A stretch of 64,000 nt of DNA. It comes from Labyrinthula sp. Ha. Lineage: Eukaryota > Sar > Bigyra > Labyrinthulida > Labyrinthulaceae. Below the pieces are notes generated by a model that worked only from the letters and a program-made list of their open reading frames with translations, was not told the origin of the DNA and made no database searches. Every line of letters starts with the position of its first letter. Within the stretch, counting starts at the first letter, position 1. The stretch is taken from contig JAALGZ010000001.1 in NCBI GenBank assembly GCA_015227615.1, positions 1,922,001 to 1,986,000 on the forward strand. Direction: 5' to 3'. This document shows, piece by piece, positions 48,641-60,952 of the stretch. Position numbers and translations under genes: made by a program.

Positions 48641-50147
48641 GGCTAAGAGGAGGACAATGATACTTTCAAGTATCTGGTGTTACATAGAAAAACTAGGAAA
48701 TTTCATATTTTTTAAATGCATAGAAACTTTAAGGTTAATAGGTTTTAGATTACACATAAACTATTCTAAAACTTTAAAAAGATCCTACATCCAGAGATCT
48801 TATTCTAGAAAAAGAATCTACCCCATCTACAGATTCATGTCTAAATGTGTAATTTGTGGATTCTTTAAAACACATTTTCCAGCCTTTCAGAAGGTGTAAA
48901 TGCATGAACCATGAAGAGAGAAGGAATCCTGCAATTAAAGATCAAAACTTCCATCGCTACTGCCTGATCAATTTTCATAATTTTGAAGCTTAAATCCTTC
49001 TTCTTGAATTATTGTTTCAAATACATATTTCTTAAACGTAACGCTAGAAAATAAGAAAATTGGAAGATGTCGCACCTCTCACAGCGGTGAGGATGAAAGA
49101 TTCCTGCGTCTTCATAAGAACTCGGGTCTGAGGGCGTCAACCTTACTATCGATTTCAACAACATTCTTTTTCTGCTGGATATTGATATTTTGTGTTTTCA
49201 TTTTGTACAGTTTGTAATTGGACCAACAGAATGCTGTGTGCTTTTGGCACATGTCTCAAAAAATAAAAACCCCATATTAAATATTATATAGAGATAAGGT
49301 GGCCCAGTAGCCTCTCATGTAGTACCTAAAAACTCAAGAGTTCCGAATTCAATGAAAGTAGCTAACCTTAGGGATTCTTAAAGTCAGAAAGGAATTACGC
49401 TAAGAAGTAAATAAGAATAATATAATGTATGGAAAATGGAAGTATTGGGAGAAGTGGATCCTTATAGAAGGTAATATATTTAGATCACCTACATAATTTA
49501 CTTAAAAATGTTAGTCAGGAAGTAAAAGAACTTAAGAGAACTAACAGTACTCTGCTTAAAAACAAGCTAACTACATTAGGTAAATTCTTTTGGTGAATCT
49601 AATAAAAGGGCCATCTTCTAGCCTTCACTTGCCAGACTAGGGTCTACAAAGCTGATACAAGATTCTTGTCAGTTTCTGGAGTTTTTGTTTTCAATGAAGT
49701 GGGATAAAATATTTGGTAGCTTTCCATAGCACATAACACATGCAAAGGCCCTTTGTATATTTTGTATGGTACTAGAGTGAAGTGAGAGAAATTTTCATGA
49801 GAAACTGAATTTTGTTTCTGTACGAGTTACTTTGCCTTGAAATGAGGTAACAGCAAAACATTCGCTGTGTATCTCTGATTCCACATCTGTGCACCTTGCT
49901 CTTGACCTTGTTACATTACTAATTTACGTACATAAATTAAATCCATGTTCCAGATAGCTTCTAGAAATGGAAAAAAAAAATAGCATCTTAATTCAGTATA
50001 TGACAATGAAGACTGCCACTCTACAGGACTATACCAGTTGATTTCAAAATTTTATACTAAAATCTACAAGCATACTCAGAAATATTCATAGTCAAAGGGA
50101 ACATGGTCAAATGGTCAAATATATGTACAAACCTTTCTAGGTTCGAG
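48641..50147. other. Gene-free stretch downstream of the MAP kinase gene
   Basis: Nothing recognisable was found. Short frames only. Confidence 0.45.
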
Positions 50148-51545
50148 TTAGCCAGTATTCATTTCTTTATTAGGGTTAACATTTTCTGCTTGCTGTTGAC
50201 AGTAGGACCCCCTGTTCGGTTTTGGATTATTAGATCTTATATATTTTGCCGTTTCTGCTTTCTGTCTTTGAAACTGTTGATTCACAAAGCATCTCTTTTG
50301 TTTTGAGATATTATTGTTGGCCAAGTTCTTGCTGTTTTCCTCCGAAAAGAGAAACTCCAACCAGAACCAGTTTCGCAAATCCTTTATACTTTGAATATTA
50401 TTTTCAAATGATGTATCAAACCTTCCCGCATGCTTTTCTGTTGAGCCTCTGTTGTGATTTAATAACTCCTTTAGATATGGATGTTTAAATATCTCGGGCA
50501 AAGTTATTCTTTTCTCCGGGGAGAACACCAAAGACTTTTGCAGTAAATCCAGCAAAGATGGGGGTGCACCAGAGAATATGTCCTTTAGAGAGGCCGTTGT
50601 AGAGCTTGACGTCAGGTGCCTTATCCAATTTTTTATCTTCCAATTTTGTATGAATCTAAGCTCTTCTTCTGAGGGCTTACCAATCATGTCAATTATCATC
50701 TTGAGTTGTTGTTTTCTAGATCGTCCAGGAAACAGGGGTTTTTGAGTAAATATTTCTCCCAAGATACACCCAAGGGACCATACATCTATTCCATAGCTAT
50801 ATTGGGTATTTTCAACAAGCAACTCTGGAGCTCTATACCAGCGAGTGACAACGTAATTAGACATTTGAGCCTTAATCGATGGTTTCAATGGATCAGGTTC
50901 CAAAATACTTAAATCAAATGCTCGTGCTAGCCCAAGATCACAGATAGCTACATTACAAGTAGGCCCTACAAGAATATTCGCGGGTTTTAAGTCGCGATGA
51001 ATTATTCCAGCTGAGTGCATGAAGCTAGTACCACAAACTAATTGATACAAAATAAACTGAATATGATCTTGTGTAAGTTCTACACCGCGAGAAATCAGGG
51101 TATCTAAGTCAATTGGCCACCTTTCCATTACAATGTACAAATCCTGAAACTTATTCAAGTATGGCGGGAAAAGCTCTATATTGTGAATAAATACTATATT
51201 CTGGTGTCCTTTGAGATGTTCGAGATACAAAACCTCTCCTAGTGCTTTTTTTCCATCTTCAAGTTGCTTTAAAACATCTGATATTTTTTTAATTATGACA
51301 TGAGTCTTCATATTTTTGTCATAAGCGCTGCATACTGTTCCATAACTTCCTTTGCTTACATAAGCTACCTCTGAGTACTTCTCCTGCAGATCGAAATTTA
51401 TTCCTTTCAGAACATAAGTCTTGTACTTCTGCAAAACACTTGTAATCGGAAAGTTAAACCTTTCTCCATGAGTCCTAGATAACAATACAGGAGAAGAAGG
51501 TTTATCAAAACGGTGGAAGCACTTCGTACCACCTGCTTTTTTCAT
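50148..51545 (-). CDS. Atypical MAP kinase
   Basis: 465 residues from the ATG at 51545. The frame is open further up to the previous stop but has no ATG there, and the neighbouring gene ends 141 bp upstream, so 51545 is the likely start. MAP kinases phosphorylate Ser/Thr-Pro sites. Seen: glycine loop SKGSYGTV (first Gly replaced by Ser); Lys86 in VIIKK; Glu104; IIHRDLKPAN with catalytic Asp185; CDLGLAR (Leu for Phe in DFG); activation loop SNYVVTRWYRAPE with S-N-Y (229-231) where MAPKs have T-x-Y; and the MAPK-type end (PSLLDLLQKSLVFSPEKRITL). The insert, RWYRAPE and HRDLKPAN are MAPK rather than CDK. A Gln/Asn-rich C-terminal tail of ~90 residues has no known domain. Single exon. Confidence 0.88.
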   Translation of the reverse strand: MKKAGGTKCFHRFDKPSSPVLLSRTHGERFNFPITSVLQKYKTYVLKGINFDLQEKYSEVAYVSKGSYGTVCSAYDKNMKTHVIIKKISDVLKQLEDGKKALGEVLYLEHLKGHQNIVFIHNIELFPPYLNKFQDLYIVMERWPIDLDTLISRGVELTQDHIQFILYQLVCGTSFMHSAGIIHRDLKPANILVGPTCNVAICDLGLARAFDLSILEPDPLKPSIKAQMSNYVVTRWYRAPELLVENTQYSYGIDVWSLGCILGEIFTQKPLFPGRSRKQQLKMIIDMIGKPSEEELRFIQNWKIKNWIRHLTSSSTTASLKDIFSGAPPSLLDLLQKSLVFSPEKRITLPEIFKHPYLKELLNHNRGSTEKHAGRFDTSFENNIQSIKDLRNWFWLEFLFSEENSKNLANNNISKQKRCFVNQQFQRQKAETAKYIRSNNPKPNRGSYCQQQAENVNPNKEMNTG

Positions 51546-51686
51546 CGAATGTTTTACTGTTTTCAAACTAAACTCTTCTTGCTTAACGGTTAACTCAGGA
51601 GCCCTTGTTTCTATTCCAGAATATTCTTTAAAAAGAAGCACAAATAAGATCTTTAGTACTTCCAGACATTTGACCGTTACAAAATC

Positions 51687-52220
51687 TTAAGGATTTTGAC
51701 CGTTAACACCATCTGAAGCAATTACTCCATTTTGATTAGAAGGTTGCTGGTTACGATTATACCTGTCTTCTTGCAGAAAGCAACCAGATTCACTCCAGCA
51801 AGCTTTTACTTTTGTAATCAAATCTGGATCTAATTTGTTGAGGTAGAATATGTTTCCTAGTTCGCATACTGCTACAAGGGCCACTAGGATTCCAGTTTCT
51901 ATAAAGCAGTCACTGAAGAGTCCCACCAAAAGAGACAGGGCTAGAAAGATAATGCTAAGAAGGCTTATAAATAACCAGTAGACAGGGCTCAAACCACGAC
52001 CTGTACAAGGAAAGAGAATAGGTATGATGTGAAGAAAACCAGCGAAGTTGATATAACCGCAAACGTCTCCTAACAGAAAACCAAAAAGGGACAGAACCAT
52101 GACCAACAAACCAAAAACCATACACCTTTTGTAGTAAAATGAAACAAGACGGTTTTCAAAGACATCGTCGACTCTTGCCCAAGGATTAAGCTTTCTTGTG
52201 TCTTTCACTTGCTGCGCCAT
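51687..52220 (-). CDS. Unknown four-TM membrane protein
   Basis: 177 residues, single exon, start ATG at 52220 (MAQQVKDTRKLNPWARVDD). Four hydrophobic segments are visible: about residues 33-52, 58-72, 83-105 and 107-127. There are cysteines in the loop between the second and third (FPCTGRG). After the membrane part comes a hydrophilic tail with two cysteines and an Asn/Gln-rich end (QQPSNQNG). The order resembles tetraspan proteins in a general way, but the CCG motif of tetraspanins is missing and I do not recognise the family. It lies 285 bp from the start of the divergent acyl-CoA synthetase gene and 141 bp from the MAP kinase on the same strand. Confidence 0.75.
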   Translation of the reverse strand: MAQQVKDTRKLNPWARVDDVFENRLVSFYYKRCMVFGLLVMVLSLFGFLLGDVCGYINFAGFLHIIPILFPCTGRGLSPVYWLFISLLSIIFLALSLLVGLFSDCFIETGILVALVAVCELGNIFYLNKLDPDLITKVKACWSESGCFLQEDRYNRNQQPSNQNGVIASDGVNGQNP

Positions 52221-52505
52221 TTAGTATACGGTTATCTCCTTATGTTTTGGGATTTAAATATTCGGGTGAAAGAAGACTTACAAGTTTAATGTCTACATTT
52301 TGATAGAGGTTCAGATAAGAGAAACAAACGCTCTGCTTGATCATACCATATAACGATGGGGGAAAGGCTTACAGTCATCTAATCCTTTTACTGGTAGAAT
52401 TCCATTAACAAGTTTATTCAAACGTCATAGAACAAGATCTGTGAAACCTAATTCAAAAAAGAAAAGATACAATCAATTTCACTATTCTAAGCAATCATAA
52501 CTCGG
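52221..52505. promoter_or_regulatory. Shared divergent promoter region
   Basis: These 285 bp separate the starts of the four-TM gene and the acyl-CoA synthetase gene, so both promoters must lie here. I see no clear TATA box or other named element. Confidence 0.4.
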
Positions 52506-54747
52506 ATGACGACTGTAGCCAAAGAAGCTTTCAAAAATAAGAAAAGTGATTTATGCGGTTATGACAAACCACCTGGAACCAAGTACTGGATATCGGACCC
52601 ACAAGGAGAAGCACTCTTGCAGCAAAGTGCAACTGGCCTAGCTAACTATGAAGAAGGTGTACCTCTGAGGACAACCCCTGAAATTTTGGAACTAGCAGCA
52701 GAGAAATCTGGAGATAAACCAGCGCTTAGGACAGAAGGTGTTTACTCGCTGGGTGCTGATGGGAAGGCAACTCCGGCGAAACCTCTAGACGACTGGAAAA
52801 CGTGGACATATGGACAGTATTTAGATGATGTAAAAAGTGTAGCTAAGGCTTTCATTGATCTTGGGCTTCAGCAGCATCAAAGTGTAAACATCTACGGGTT
52901 CAACGCGCCAGAGTGGAATATTTCCTTCTATGGTGCAATCTTCGCTGGAGGTAAAGCCGCGGGAATCTATCCATCTGATACAGCCGAACAGGTAAGATAT
53001 AAGTCAGATCACTCAGATGCAGTTATTGCTGTTTGCCAAAATGAATCTTCAATGGCGAAATTCGTTAAAGTTGCTGAGAAGTTGCCTCTTTTAAAGGTAA
53101 TTGTAACATACCAATGTGACCCGGGCGATGACATACAACTACAGGATAGAACCATTAAAAGGATCAGATTTGAAGACCTCTTAGCACATGGAAAGGATAT
53201 TGATGATTCTGTGTTAGACCAACGGCGTAAACTCATCAAACCGGGTCATCCGGCATGTCTCATTTATACTTCTGGTAAACTTCATTTTTCATTGACGTAT
53301 AGGAACTACTGGGAAACCGAAAGCTGTAATGCTCTCCCACGATAATTTAAACTACGCCTCGTACGTGGTGATCCGAGCTACAAGAGCTGGAATAGGTGAA
53401 GCTGATGGTGAAGCAAAAATTGTGAGCTACTTGCCTCTGTCACACGTTGCTGGCATGTTAATAGATATCTTAGTACCGGTTGCGAAATCATCTCACTTGG
53501 TTGGTTTTAATGGCTGGTGTTCAACTAATTATGCCAGACCGTATGATTTGAAAAAAGGATCGCTCGTTGATAGGCTGAAGGCAGTTAGACCTACCATATT
53601 TCTAGGGGTGCCAAGGGTTTATGAAAAAATTATGGAAAAGTTAAAGAAAGTTGGCGAAAACGCAGGAAGCGTGCAAAAAGCTGTATCAGATTTCGCTAAA
53701 TCAAGGGCACTAACCTATGTTCTCAGTAGGCAACTAGGTGGGTCTGGGGAAACGCCTTCTTTTATGTGGCTTTCAAATTTCATTCTGGGAATTGTAAAGA
53801 AGAAGCTTGGGTTGGATAAGTGCGAATATTTTGTGTCTGGCGCTGCGCCACTTAGTGTTGATGTCGCAAACTATTTTGCATCTTTGGGAATAAGCATCAA
53901 TGAAGCTTATGCCATGAGCGAGAGCACCTCTTGCATTACGTGGTCAAGTGAAGAGTTTCACTCTGTTGGATCTTGTGGGTTTGAACTGCCAGGCGTTGAG
54001 GTTAAGATTCTCGATCGTGAGAATAAGCCTGTTAGCGAATCTGAGAGTGTGTTTGTAGCCAAAGAAGAATCTCAAGGAGAACTTTGCTTTAGGGGTAGAA
54101 CACTTATGATGGGTTACATGGCAAATCCTAGGCTGGGAAAGGAACATGTCAATGAGATAAACCAGAAGAACGCAGACGCTATTGACAGCAATGGGTTCCT
54201 GCACTCTGGTGATAAAGGAACGAAAGATAAGAAAGGACTGCATAAGATTACCGGGAGATATAAAGAAATCATTGTAACTGCAGGTGGAGAAAACATTTCC
54301 CCTATCCCGATAGAGGATGAGCTTAAGAAACTATGCCCTCTCATTTCCAATGCGCTAATGATTGGGAATAAAAGGAAATTTAACGTGATTCTGCTTACCC
54401 TCAAAGCAAGGGGTGCCACAGGCGAATCCCCTGGAACTGATGAACTTGCTGACGAAGCTGCCAAGTTTAGTACGAGTTCAACTGTATCTGAGGCAATAAA
54501 GGATGAGAAGTTTGCTAAGGAAATAGAGAATGCAATAAAAGAGGTTAATAAGAAGGAAGAAGTAGTAGTTAGTAATGCAGCAAAAATTCAGAAGTTCACT
54601 ATATTACCGCATGATTTCTCTGTAGAAACTGAAGAACTTACTGCAACCTTAAAATTAAAACGAGCTTTCGTGGAGGGTAAGTATGAGAAAATGATAGACA
54701 AAATGTATGTGTCGAAGAGCAGTTACGTACCTTTCGAGACCTCTTAG
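52506..54747 (+). CDS. Long-chain acyl-CoA synthetase, bubblegum (ACSBG) type
   Basis: Exons 52506-53274 and 53303-54747 give 737 residues. The enzyme makes acyl-CoA from a long-chain fatty acid, ATP and CoA through an acyl-adenylate. Seen: WTYGQYLDDV and IYGFNAPEWNISFYGAIFAGG (residues 129-149), typical of bubblegum enzymes; AMP-binding motif IYTSGTTGKPK (253-263) spanning the exon junction; YLPLSHVAGM; VSGAAPLSVDV; INEAYAMSEST; then LHSGDKGTKDKKG and HKITGRYKEIIVTAGGENISP, the adenylate and hinge motifs. There is no signal peptide and no C-terminal peroxisomal SKL, so cytosol or a membrane face is likely (inference). Splicing restores the P-loop-like motif exactly. Confidence 0.95.
53275..53302 (+). 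other. Intron of the acyl-CoA synthetase gene, 28 nt
   Basis: It starts GTAAAC and ends ACGTATAG, in phase 1. It splits the invariant IYTSG/TTGKPK motif, which makes it the most secure intron in the window. Confidence 0.95.
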
Positions 54748-57700
54748 ATATGCAAACAAACGAAGTGACAGCTGGTAAATTATTGTGTTGTCCTTAAAGT
54801 AACATTCTTATATTGCTATAAGTCTTACTTAAACTTTTGCTGCTCTCCTCAGTGTACAATGAGAACTTTCCTCATCATTTTTGATTCCATACATCGATGC
54901 ATTTCAGGTGTTATAGTTGAAAACCTGGGACTGCCAGAGGAGCTAGAATACTGTTGGACTCTCAAAAAATTAAGTAAAGTTTGGGGCAGTATAGAACGAA
55001 AAACACTATACACCTGTTCTGAATGTGAATCTTATTTTCACTTATATAGTTTGGTTGGTATCATATAATACATAAAACAGACCACGTACAGTACATATTT
55101 TCCAAGTCCAACCTATTCACACTTAACAACAACATGTCTTCAGAATGTGTGTGATGAATGATTTACTTTGAATTCTTATCCAGTGCAACCAAAACAAGGT
55201 TTCTGCATTTAATTGTCGAATTCGTGTTTACGAACGAACTATTACTCTGACTGTTTGGTGGAGAAACTTATTCTTTACTAACTACCCCAAACACAACTAT
55301 TGAGCACTTGTGAAGTCAGAAAGTAGATACCTAAATCATGTAGTGATATTCTTAGTATTCGGAGAGCTTAAGATATGCGCAATGCGATCGACTCTCTGTT
55401 CAGAACAAAGTTTTTTTTCTTGTGCCTACTCGGATAGAGAATCATACGGTTGATAATATGCATGGTGACGCACCATGAAACCCATCTTATCACCAAACGA
55501 AGATTAGAAGCTAACTCCAAGTAATTCACCCAAATTTCCAGTACGAGAAAAGCTAATCATTTATTATCGATTGCATGTGGATTTCTAAGTTGTTATTGTC
55601 AAGAAACTGCGGATAATTCTAACAATAAACTAATAATGTAAACAGAAATATTGATGAACCTATTTAACTCAACATTATAGTATATATCAAAGTATGTTTC
55701 GTGTTAATTATACCAATCACATCATTCTTTGCATACCAACTAATACTGCAAGAAAAATATGCTTCAAACTACTCATTCAAAAAAAATAAGTTATATGAAT
55801 AAAACACAGTTAAATAACTTTGCAGTTGGAATCACTGATTGTAACGAATAAATCCCATATATCTTCCATGTTTATCAGTGGTTACAAAAGCATATGATAC
55901 GTTCTAAATGCTTGATCTTAGAGCAGTGATCTTAGTATGACTACAAGTTTTTTGAAGCCGCATTATTTTACCCTAAGTGCAATCACAGCTAACAATGTTA
56001 CCAGAGGTTCATTCCCATTCAACAATCTTTGCATGACCTGGATTGTTATTTGTTACTAAGCTTTTCATAGAGGTATTGGAGTTGTTGTGAAGCGTTCATA
56101 TAAAGAATATAATGACATTGCCAGCCTCCACAAAGCACTAAAACGTAGTACCTAGAGTGATTACACTAGTTCTCAGTATGAATCATGTTGTGGTCCACAG
56201 TAAGGAGCATTTCCTGCTTAAGTTTTACTTACTTTGAAATTAGGAAGCTATCCTGATAGATTGCCAAGAACCCATCATTAAAAACTCGTTTTACAAAAGA
56301 CCAAGTTATTTCTAGACTCACCACGAGCACCCGGCAAATTAGTAAAAGATTCATGGAATGGGTTTCTGAGACACTGTTTAATGAGTAATATACCGGAGAA
56401 ATGGGTAATCCAAAGTTTCATACTCTTACCCATAACAAGCTTAACTAGAACAAACAGACTGTAAGACATTTCCACAGCTAAACATTTTTTTATTATTTTA
56501 CTCATCTTTGCAAAAAAGCAAGAGATAATATTCTGCAATTCTGTCTCCAGTAAGCTTCTATTTATCAATATGTAAAGAGTTGAAAATAATCCTAGAGAGA
56601 AAATATTGACAAGAGGAATTCTTGTTCGTTAATGAAAGTATAAACGACGATTAGTTAGTTCCAATTAAATGGAATCAAGTATGTTTTACAAACTACATTT
56701 GAATTTATCCAGATTGTATGTTTACTTAGAGATTATGAATTCTTCTTCGAGAAAATCGAGGTATCATAACTTGCTGGTAGTAGTTAAGAAGTGCTAATAT
56801 ACTTGTTGAGGATAAAGCAACGACAAATAGCTACCAATATTCTTATGTCTAGAAACTATGGTTCTTCAAAAACTGTTACGGATTTGGAGATTAAAACAAA
56901 GTTCTATAGTACTTTTACTTGGGATAATTAATTTAATCAGGTCATACTATCTACACAGATCTACCTAAGATAGAGACATTAAGTTACAAATAAAGTACCA
57001 AATATGCCCTATTGCCATTTGAGAATTATAAATTAGTCGTCTCTCGATAGCTTCTTTAAGATAGAGCCGTATCATTTGTTTAAGTTAATGAAGCAGCTAT
57101 ATATATGCTATCGATGAGGTCAAGTTTTTGTGAATAAGTTGAAGCGATAGTCTGATTACTCAAATTGTATCTAGTAAAATAACAATTCCCTAAATTAACG
57201 AATACTATGTTAAGTTTTTGTAGGTAGAAAACGAACTCCGCCTAGACTCTGAGCTCATATTACATATGAAACCAAAGGTTAATAAAACTTTGTCAACAAC
57301 AATTCAACCTTAGTCCCATTAAATGAATTTAAGAGAAAGTTATAGTAGCAAATAGAAGAGACAGATAAGTTCAAGTAAACATTAAAAGTTTAAATGGGTT
57401 AATTTCAGTTACTAATGCACTTAATGAACGAGTTCAATAGCTTACACACATTGGTCAATCAGGTGACACCTGTTTCATTTTATTATGCCGTTTCAAGTAA
57501 GACAAAAGCCGGAAAACTTCTTAAATTCCAAAGAAAGGCAATAAACTGAATTAGAACAGTATAAACTAATCTTGTTGAGAAACTCCGTCAATGAAGTTAA
57601 GGTCAAATAAGTTTTGTTTAATACTTCCGCTTCTTAGAGGCAAACACAGTTACTATTTAAAAACAAACGAGGTCCATTCTAACCTTAAGAACTCTTGCCT

Positions 57701-59404
57701 CCTGAAAATCACATTATCGGGGGAGAAATATTTAGCTTATTCTTAGTTTAAGCAACAAGTTAGAGATGGCGATATTTGAAAGCCGGATCTATTAGAAAAT
57801 AGCTTATCTATGAGCACAGGGGTTGTTCCAATTGTTTCTACTGTAGGAGAGGTTTCTCAAACACCCAGTAGATATGTGATATTTAATAAATATATATTTA
57901 ATTGTTATTCAAATGGTTTCGTCGGATATAACTATTTTTGAAAAACGCAGACGTGTGAATTACGTTATCCTATGACAGAGAGAATTTACACCAGGTTAAC
58001 CAAAGTGCTTCGAGCTCACAAGAGATTATTACCACACCGATTCAAAGCAGCATCACTAAATGAACTAAACTAAAATTATTCCCGAAAAAAATAAAATCCT
58101 TAATAATATAGAACCAACTAAATAAAGTTTAGACTTTAATCTAATATATGGTAAGGTACATGAGTTAGCCAACAAAAGAAACATATCAAGCCCAGCAATG
58201 AGCTTAACATCTCATCAAATAGACCAAACTAGTTCATCTATATGCATACAGCTTGATTATAGTTTCCCTTTATGGATTAAAATTCTATTTGTTGAATTCA
58301 TACTCTTCAATAGCAGATAAAGTATAATCCTTAACCAGGACCAAACCCTATAACTATGGTTACTTATCAGGGAAATATTAACAGTAAATGTAGGCTATTG
58401 CCAAGAGAAAATTGTTCAGAGAATAGATTCTAATGGGTTTGAGCAAACAGTAAATGTTCATATTCTGATAAAAGTATTGTCAGTTCTCTACATTCCGTAT
58501 ATTTTGTGCACTTTAAGAAGTTTCATGTCCTTATTAGTTGCTGCTAGAAGTAAGAACCAAACAAGATAAGCGCAAAGTGAAAACATGTTCCTCAAGCAAA
58601 AAAAAAACGGAATCAAGAAAAACTAAATAGAAATTTTAAAAAGAACAGTGGTACCAACTTCTGTAACAACCTCGCAATTGGTTCTCTATTGGCAGTAGAA
58701 CATATTACGAGTAGATGTCTAAGACCACCTTGCCCTTGCTGAATGATGAAGTCTTCAATTTGGACTTATTTGAAAACATATACCTGAAACTGCTTAATTA
58801 ATAAGTTATAACACTTTTCTTTTTGCACAATTATAAAATTTATTATCATAAAATTTTAACAAGGTGAACATTGGGTGTGTGTTTTAAGTAAGAAAAGAAG
58901 TTGAAGAAATGAACAAATAATTCTTATTAATTAGTAAAGGTAGAAACAAGAATTATCAGGCGGAAAAAGAGTTCTGGAACGAGCTATTCCTTCTGTACTT
59001 AACCTTATTCTAAGTTACTATATCAATAGATTTGTATTGTTTCAAGACAGTTTCGAGACAAGCCTTTTTCGAGAAGAGAATAAACCGGCCTTCTCGAGTT
59101 TGAACAAGTATAGAAATACCGGACAAAGAGTAACGTTACCAGAGTTATATGGTGCAGAATTTTCTGTGAAATTAATTACCGTTACTTACCGTTTCAGCCA
59201 ATAAGAAATCCTACGTATAACACAGCTCCCTAACATTATCATTTCAGTACGCCATAGCTCCCCGAAATATCACGATAAGTCCGTTGAATTAGTGCAATGA
59301 AAATTTTGTGAATGAGAGAACATTAAACTTGCAATAACTAAATCGATCTTTAAGACACCCAAAAAAAGCATCATCATCCAAAGATACAGAGAGAACAGCA
59401 CAAA
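54748..59404. other. 4.7-kb gene-free block
   Basis: AT-rich; frames of up to 96 codons with no recognisable domain. I see no RNA gene or clear mobile element. Confidence 0.5.
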
Positions 59405-60952
59405 ATGACAGATCTTTTTCCATTGTTCACATTATTTCTAATGTTGGCCTGTCTTGCTGGCCTATTACTTGTCTTTCCTTCAGGCGCTCAACAAAATAAA
59501 GTCGAGCAGAAAACTGTTGAAGAAACTGGTCAATACTCGCAGCAGGATGAGTTCAACGCTACTTTTATATGTGCAGAAGAGTTTGAATATTGTGCCAACG
59601 AGACATCGTGTGAAGGTGGAACTATTTTCCTAGGACTAAAATACCCTCAAGTGAATGGCACCTTCGTTGATCCTGAACTAGATGAAGAAGAAAGTAATCA
59701 AACGCAAATATTTTTTCTGGAAGAAATGCTCGAATTTTCTTTTAGCTTCAAAGATAACGCCACTAACTTTGAAGAATGCTCTATAGAAAACATATACCCA
59801 GAACCTTATCCTGAAAATCCAGAAGCTGAGTATCAGTGTTTTTGTGACTTCGAAGATATTATAGATGGGCTAAATCTTACTCAAGCTCCAACAATATCAC
59901 CAACTCAGATTCCAACTCGACTTCCAACACAGCTGCCTACTTTGAAACCCACAAACTCACCTACAATTTTCCCAACGTTTTCTCCGATTGCTGCACCGAC
60001 ACTAACACCAACAACATCTCCTACAAACTCACCCACATTTTCCCCCACAACATTCCCCAGTCCGTCACCCACAACAAATCCCTCACTTTCTCCAACAACA
60101 TCACCCACAGAAGGACCTACGGTATCACCATCATTCTCGCCAACTGCTACACCTACAAAATCACCTTCTGTAGCCCCCTCCATTTCACCCACAGCAACTC
60201 CAACTGTCTCACCATCATTTTCTCCTTCAATAACTCCCACAAGTTCACCTACATCTAATCCATCAGTATTGCCGTCGAAAACTCCCACCCAGTCTCCTAC
60301 TTCTTCTCCATCACTATCACCAACAGGTACCCCTACTGCCACACCTACAGGTTCTCCTACTACACAAAGGCCTACAATATCTCCTACGGGAAATCCAACT
60401 TTTGCACCTACGCTAATGCCCACCCTAGATAATGATGAAGACAACAGTACATTTCCACCTACAAAAGCTCCCACAGAAGAAAAGGAACCAACCAATTTGG
60501 GGGGATTGAGTAATGATGAGGTACGTGTACTCTTAATATATGTACTGCCTGTGCTAATTATCATCTTCTGCTGTGCTGTTGTATTTGCCGCTGCTTTGTG
60601 GTACACTGTTAGAAGGGAAAAGATACGCAAGCACAAAATTAAACTCGCAAAAGAGAAAAAACGGCGGTCCGCGGAGTATGCAAATTATACTATGAAACCG
60701 AATGAATATGAGCCTCAAGCTGATTCACAGGAAAACCTCGCATATGGACAAAGGACTCAACGAAAACGGGTAATGGAGTATCAACCAGCTGAACCTCAAG
60801 GGATGAAGGCACCGACTGTAACTTCTGATTATACTTTAAAGAGCTTTGATGCCACAAATATTCGACCCAGAGGCGAAGCCGGTGTTACCCTAGGTACCCA
60901 TATTCCACTTCAAAGGCGAGTTCAAAGAGAAGAAGACGATCTAAGCATTTGA
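59405..60952 (+). CDS. Type I membrane protein with Pro-Thr/Ser-Pro-Thr mucin-like stalk
   Basis: 515 residues, single exon. The N-terminus has a signal peptide (LFPLFTLFLMLACLAGLLLVF). An acidic ectodomain of about 130 residues follows, with several Cys and N-glycosylation sequons (NAT, NET, NGT, NQT). Then comes a stalk of about 200 residues built from P-T and S-P-T units every 4-8 residues, a substrate for O-glycosylation. One membrane helix (about 375-402, LPVLIIIFCCAVVFAAALWY) leads to a basic tail (RREKIRKHKIKLAKEKKRR) with repeated Tyr motifs (NYTMKP, DYTLKS). Stalks like this are common in stramenopile cell-surface proteins. Function unknown: adhesion or surface coat are possibilities only. 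It stands alone between gene-free blocks. Confidence 0.85.
   Translation: MTDLFPLFTLFLMLACLAGLLLVFPSGAQQNKVEQKTVEETGQYSQQDEFNATFICAEEFEYCANETSCEGGTIFLGLKYPQVNGTFVDPELDEEESNQTQIFFLEEMLEFSFSFKDNATNFEECSIENIYPEPYPENPEAEYQCFCDFEDIIDGLNLTQAPTISPTQIPTRLPTQLPTLKPTNSPTIFPTFSPIAAPTLTPTTSPTNSPTFSPTTFPSPSPTTNPSLSPTTSPTEGPTVSPSFSPTATPTKSPSVAPSISPTATPTVSPSFSPSITPTSSPTSNPSVLPSKTPTQSPTSSPSLSPTGTPTATPTGSPTTQRPTISPTGNPTFAPTLMPTLDNDEDNSTFPPTKAPTEEKEPTNLGGLSNDEVRVLLIYVLPVLIIIFCCAVVFAAALWYTVRREKIRKHKIKLAKEKKRRSAEYANYTMKPNEYEPQADSQENLAYGQRTQRKRVMEYQPAEPQGMKAPTVTSDYTLKSFDATNIRPRGEAGVTLGTHIPLQRRVQREEDDLSI
59890..60430 (+). repeat. Degenerate PT/SPT coding repeat
   Basis: Irregular 12-24-bp units coding for P-T and S-P-T. 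They produce a long open frame on the opposite strand (59905-60636) with a V-G repeat, which is only a shadow. Confidence 0.8.

Noticed and set aside
49020-49260. Faint reverse-transcriptase-like phrases
   Set aside because: No catalytic motif is seen and the matches are too short.
59905-60636. 243-codon open frame on the minus strand with regular V-G repeats
   Set aside because: It is the antisense shadow of the PT/SPT codon repeat of the plus-strand membrane protein.
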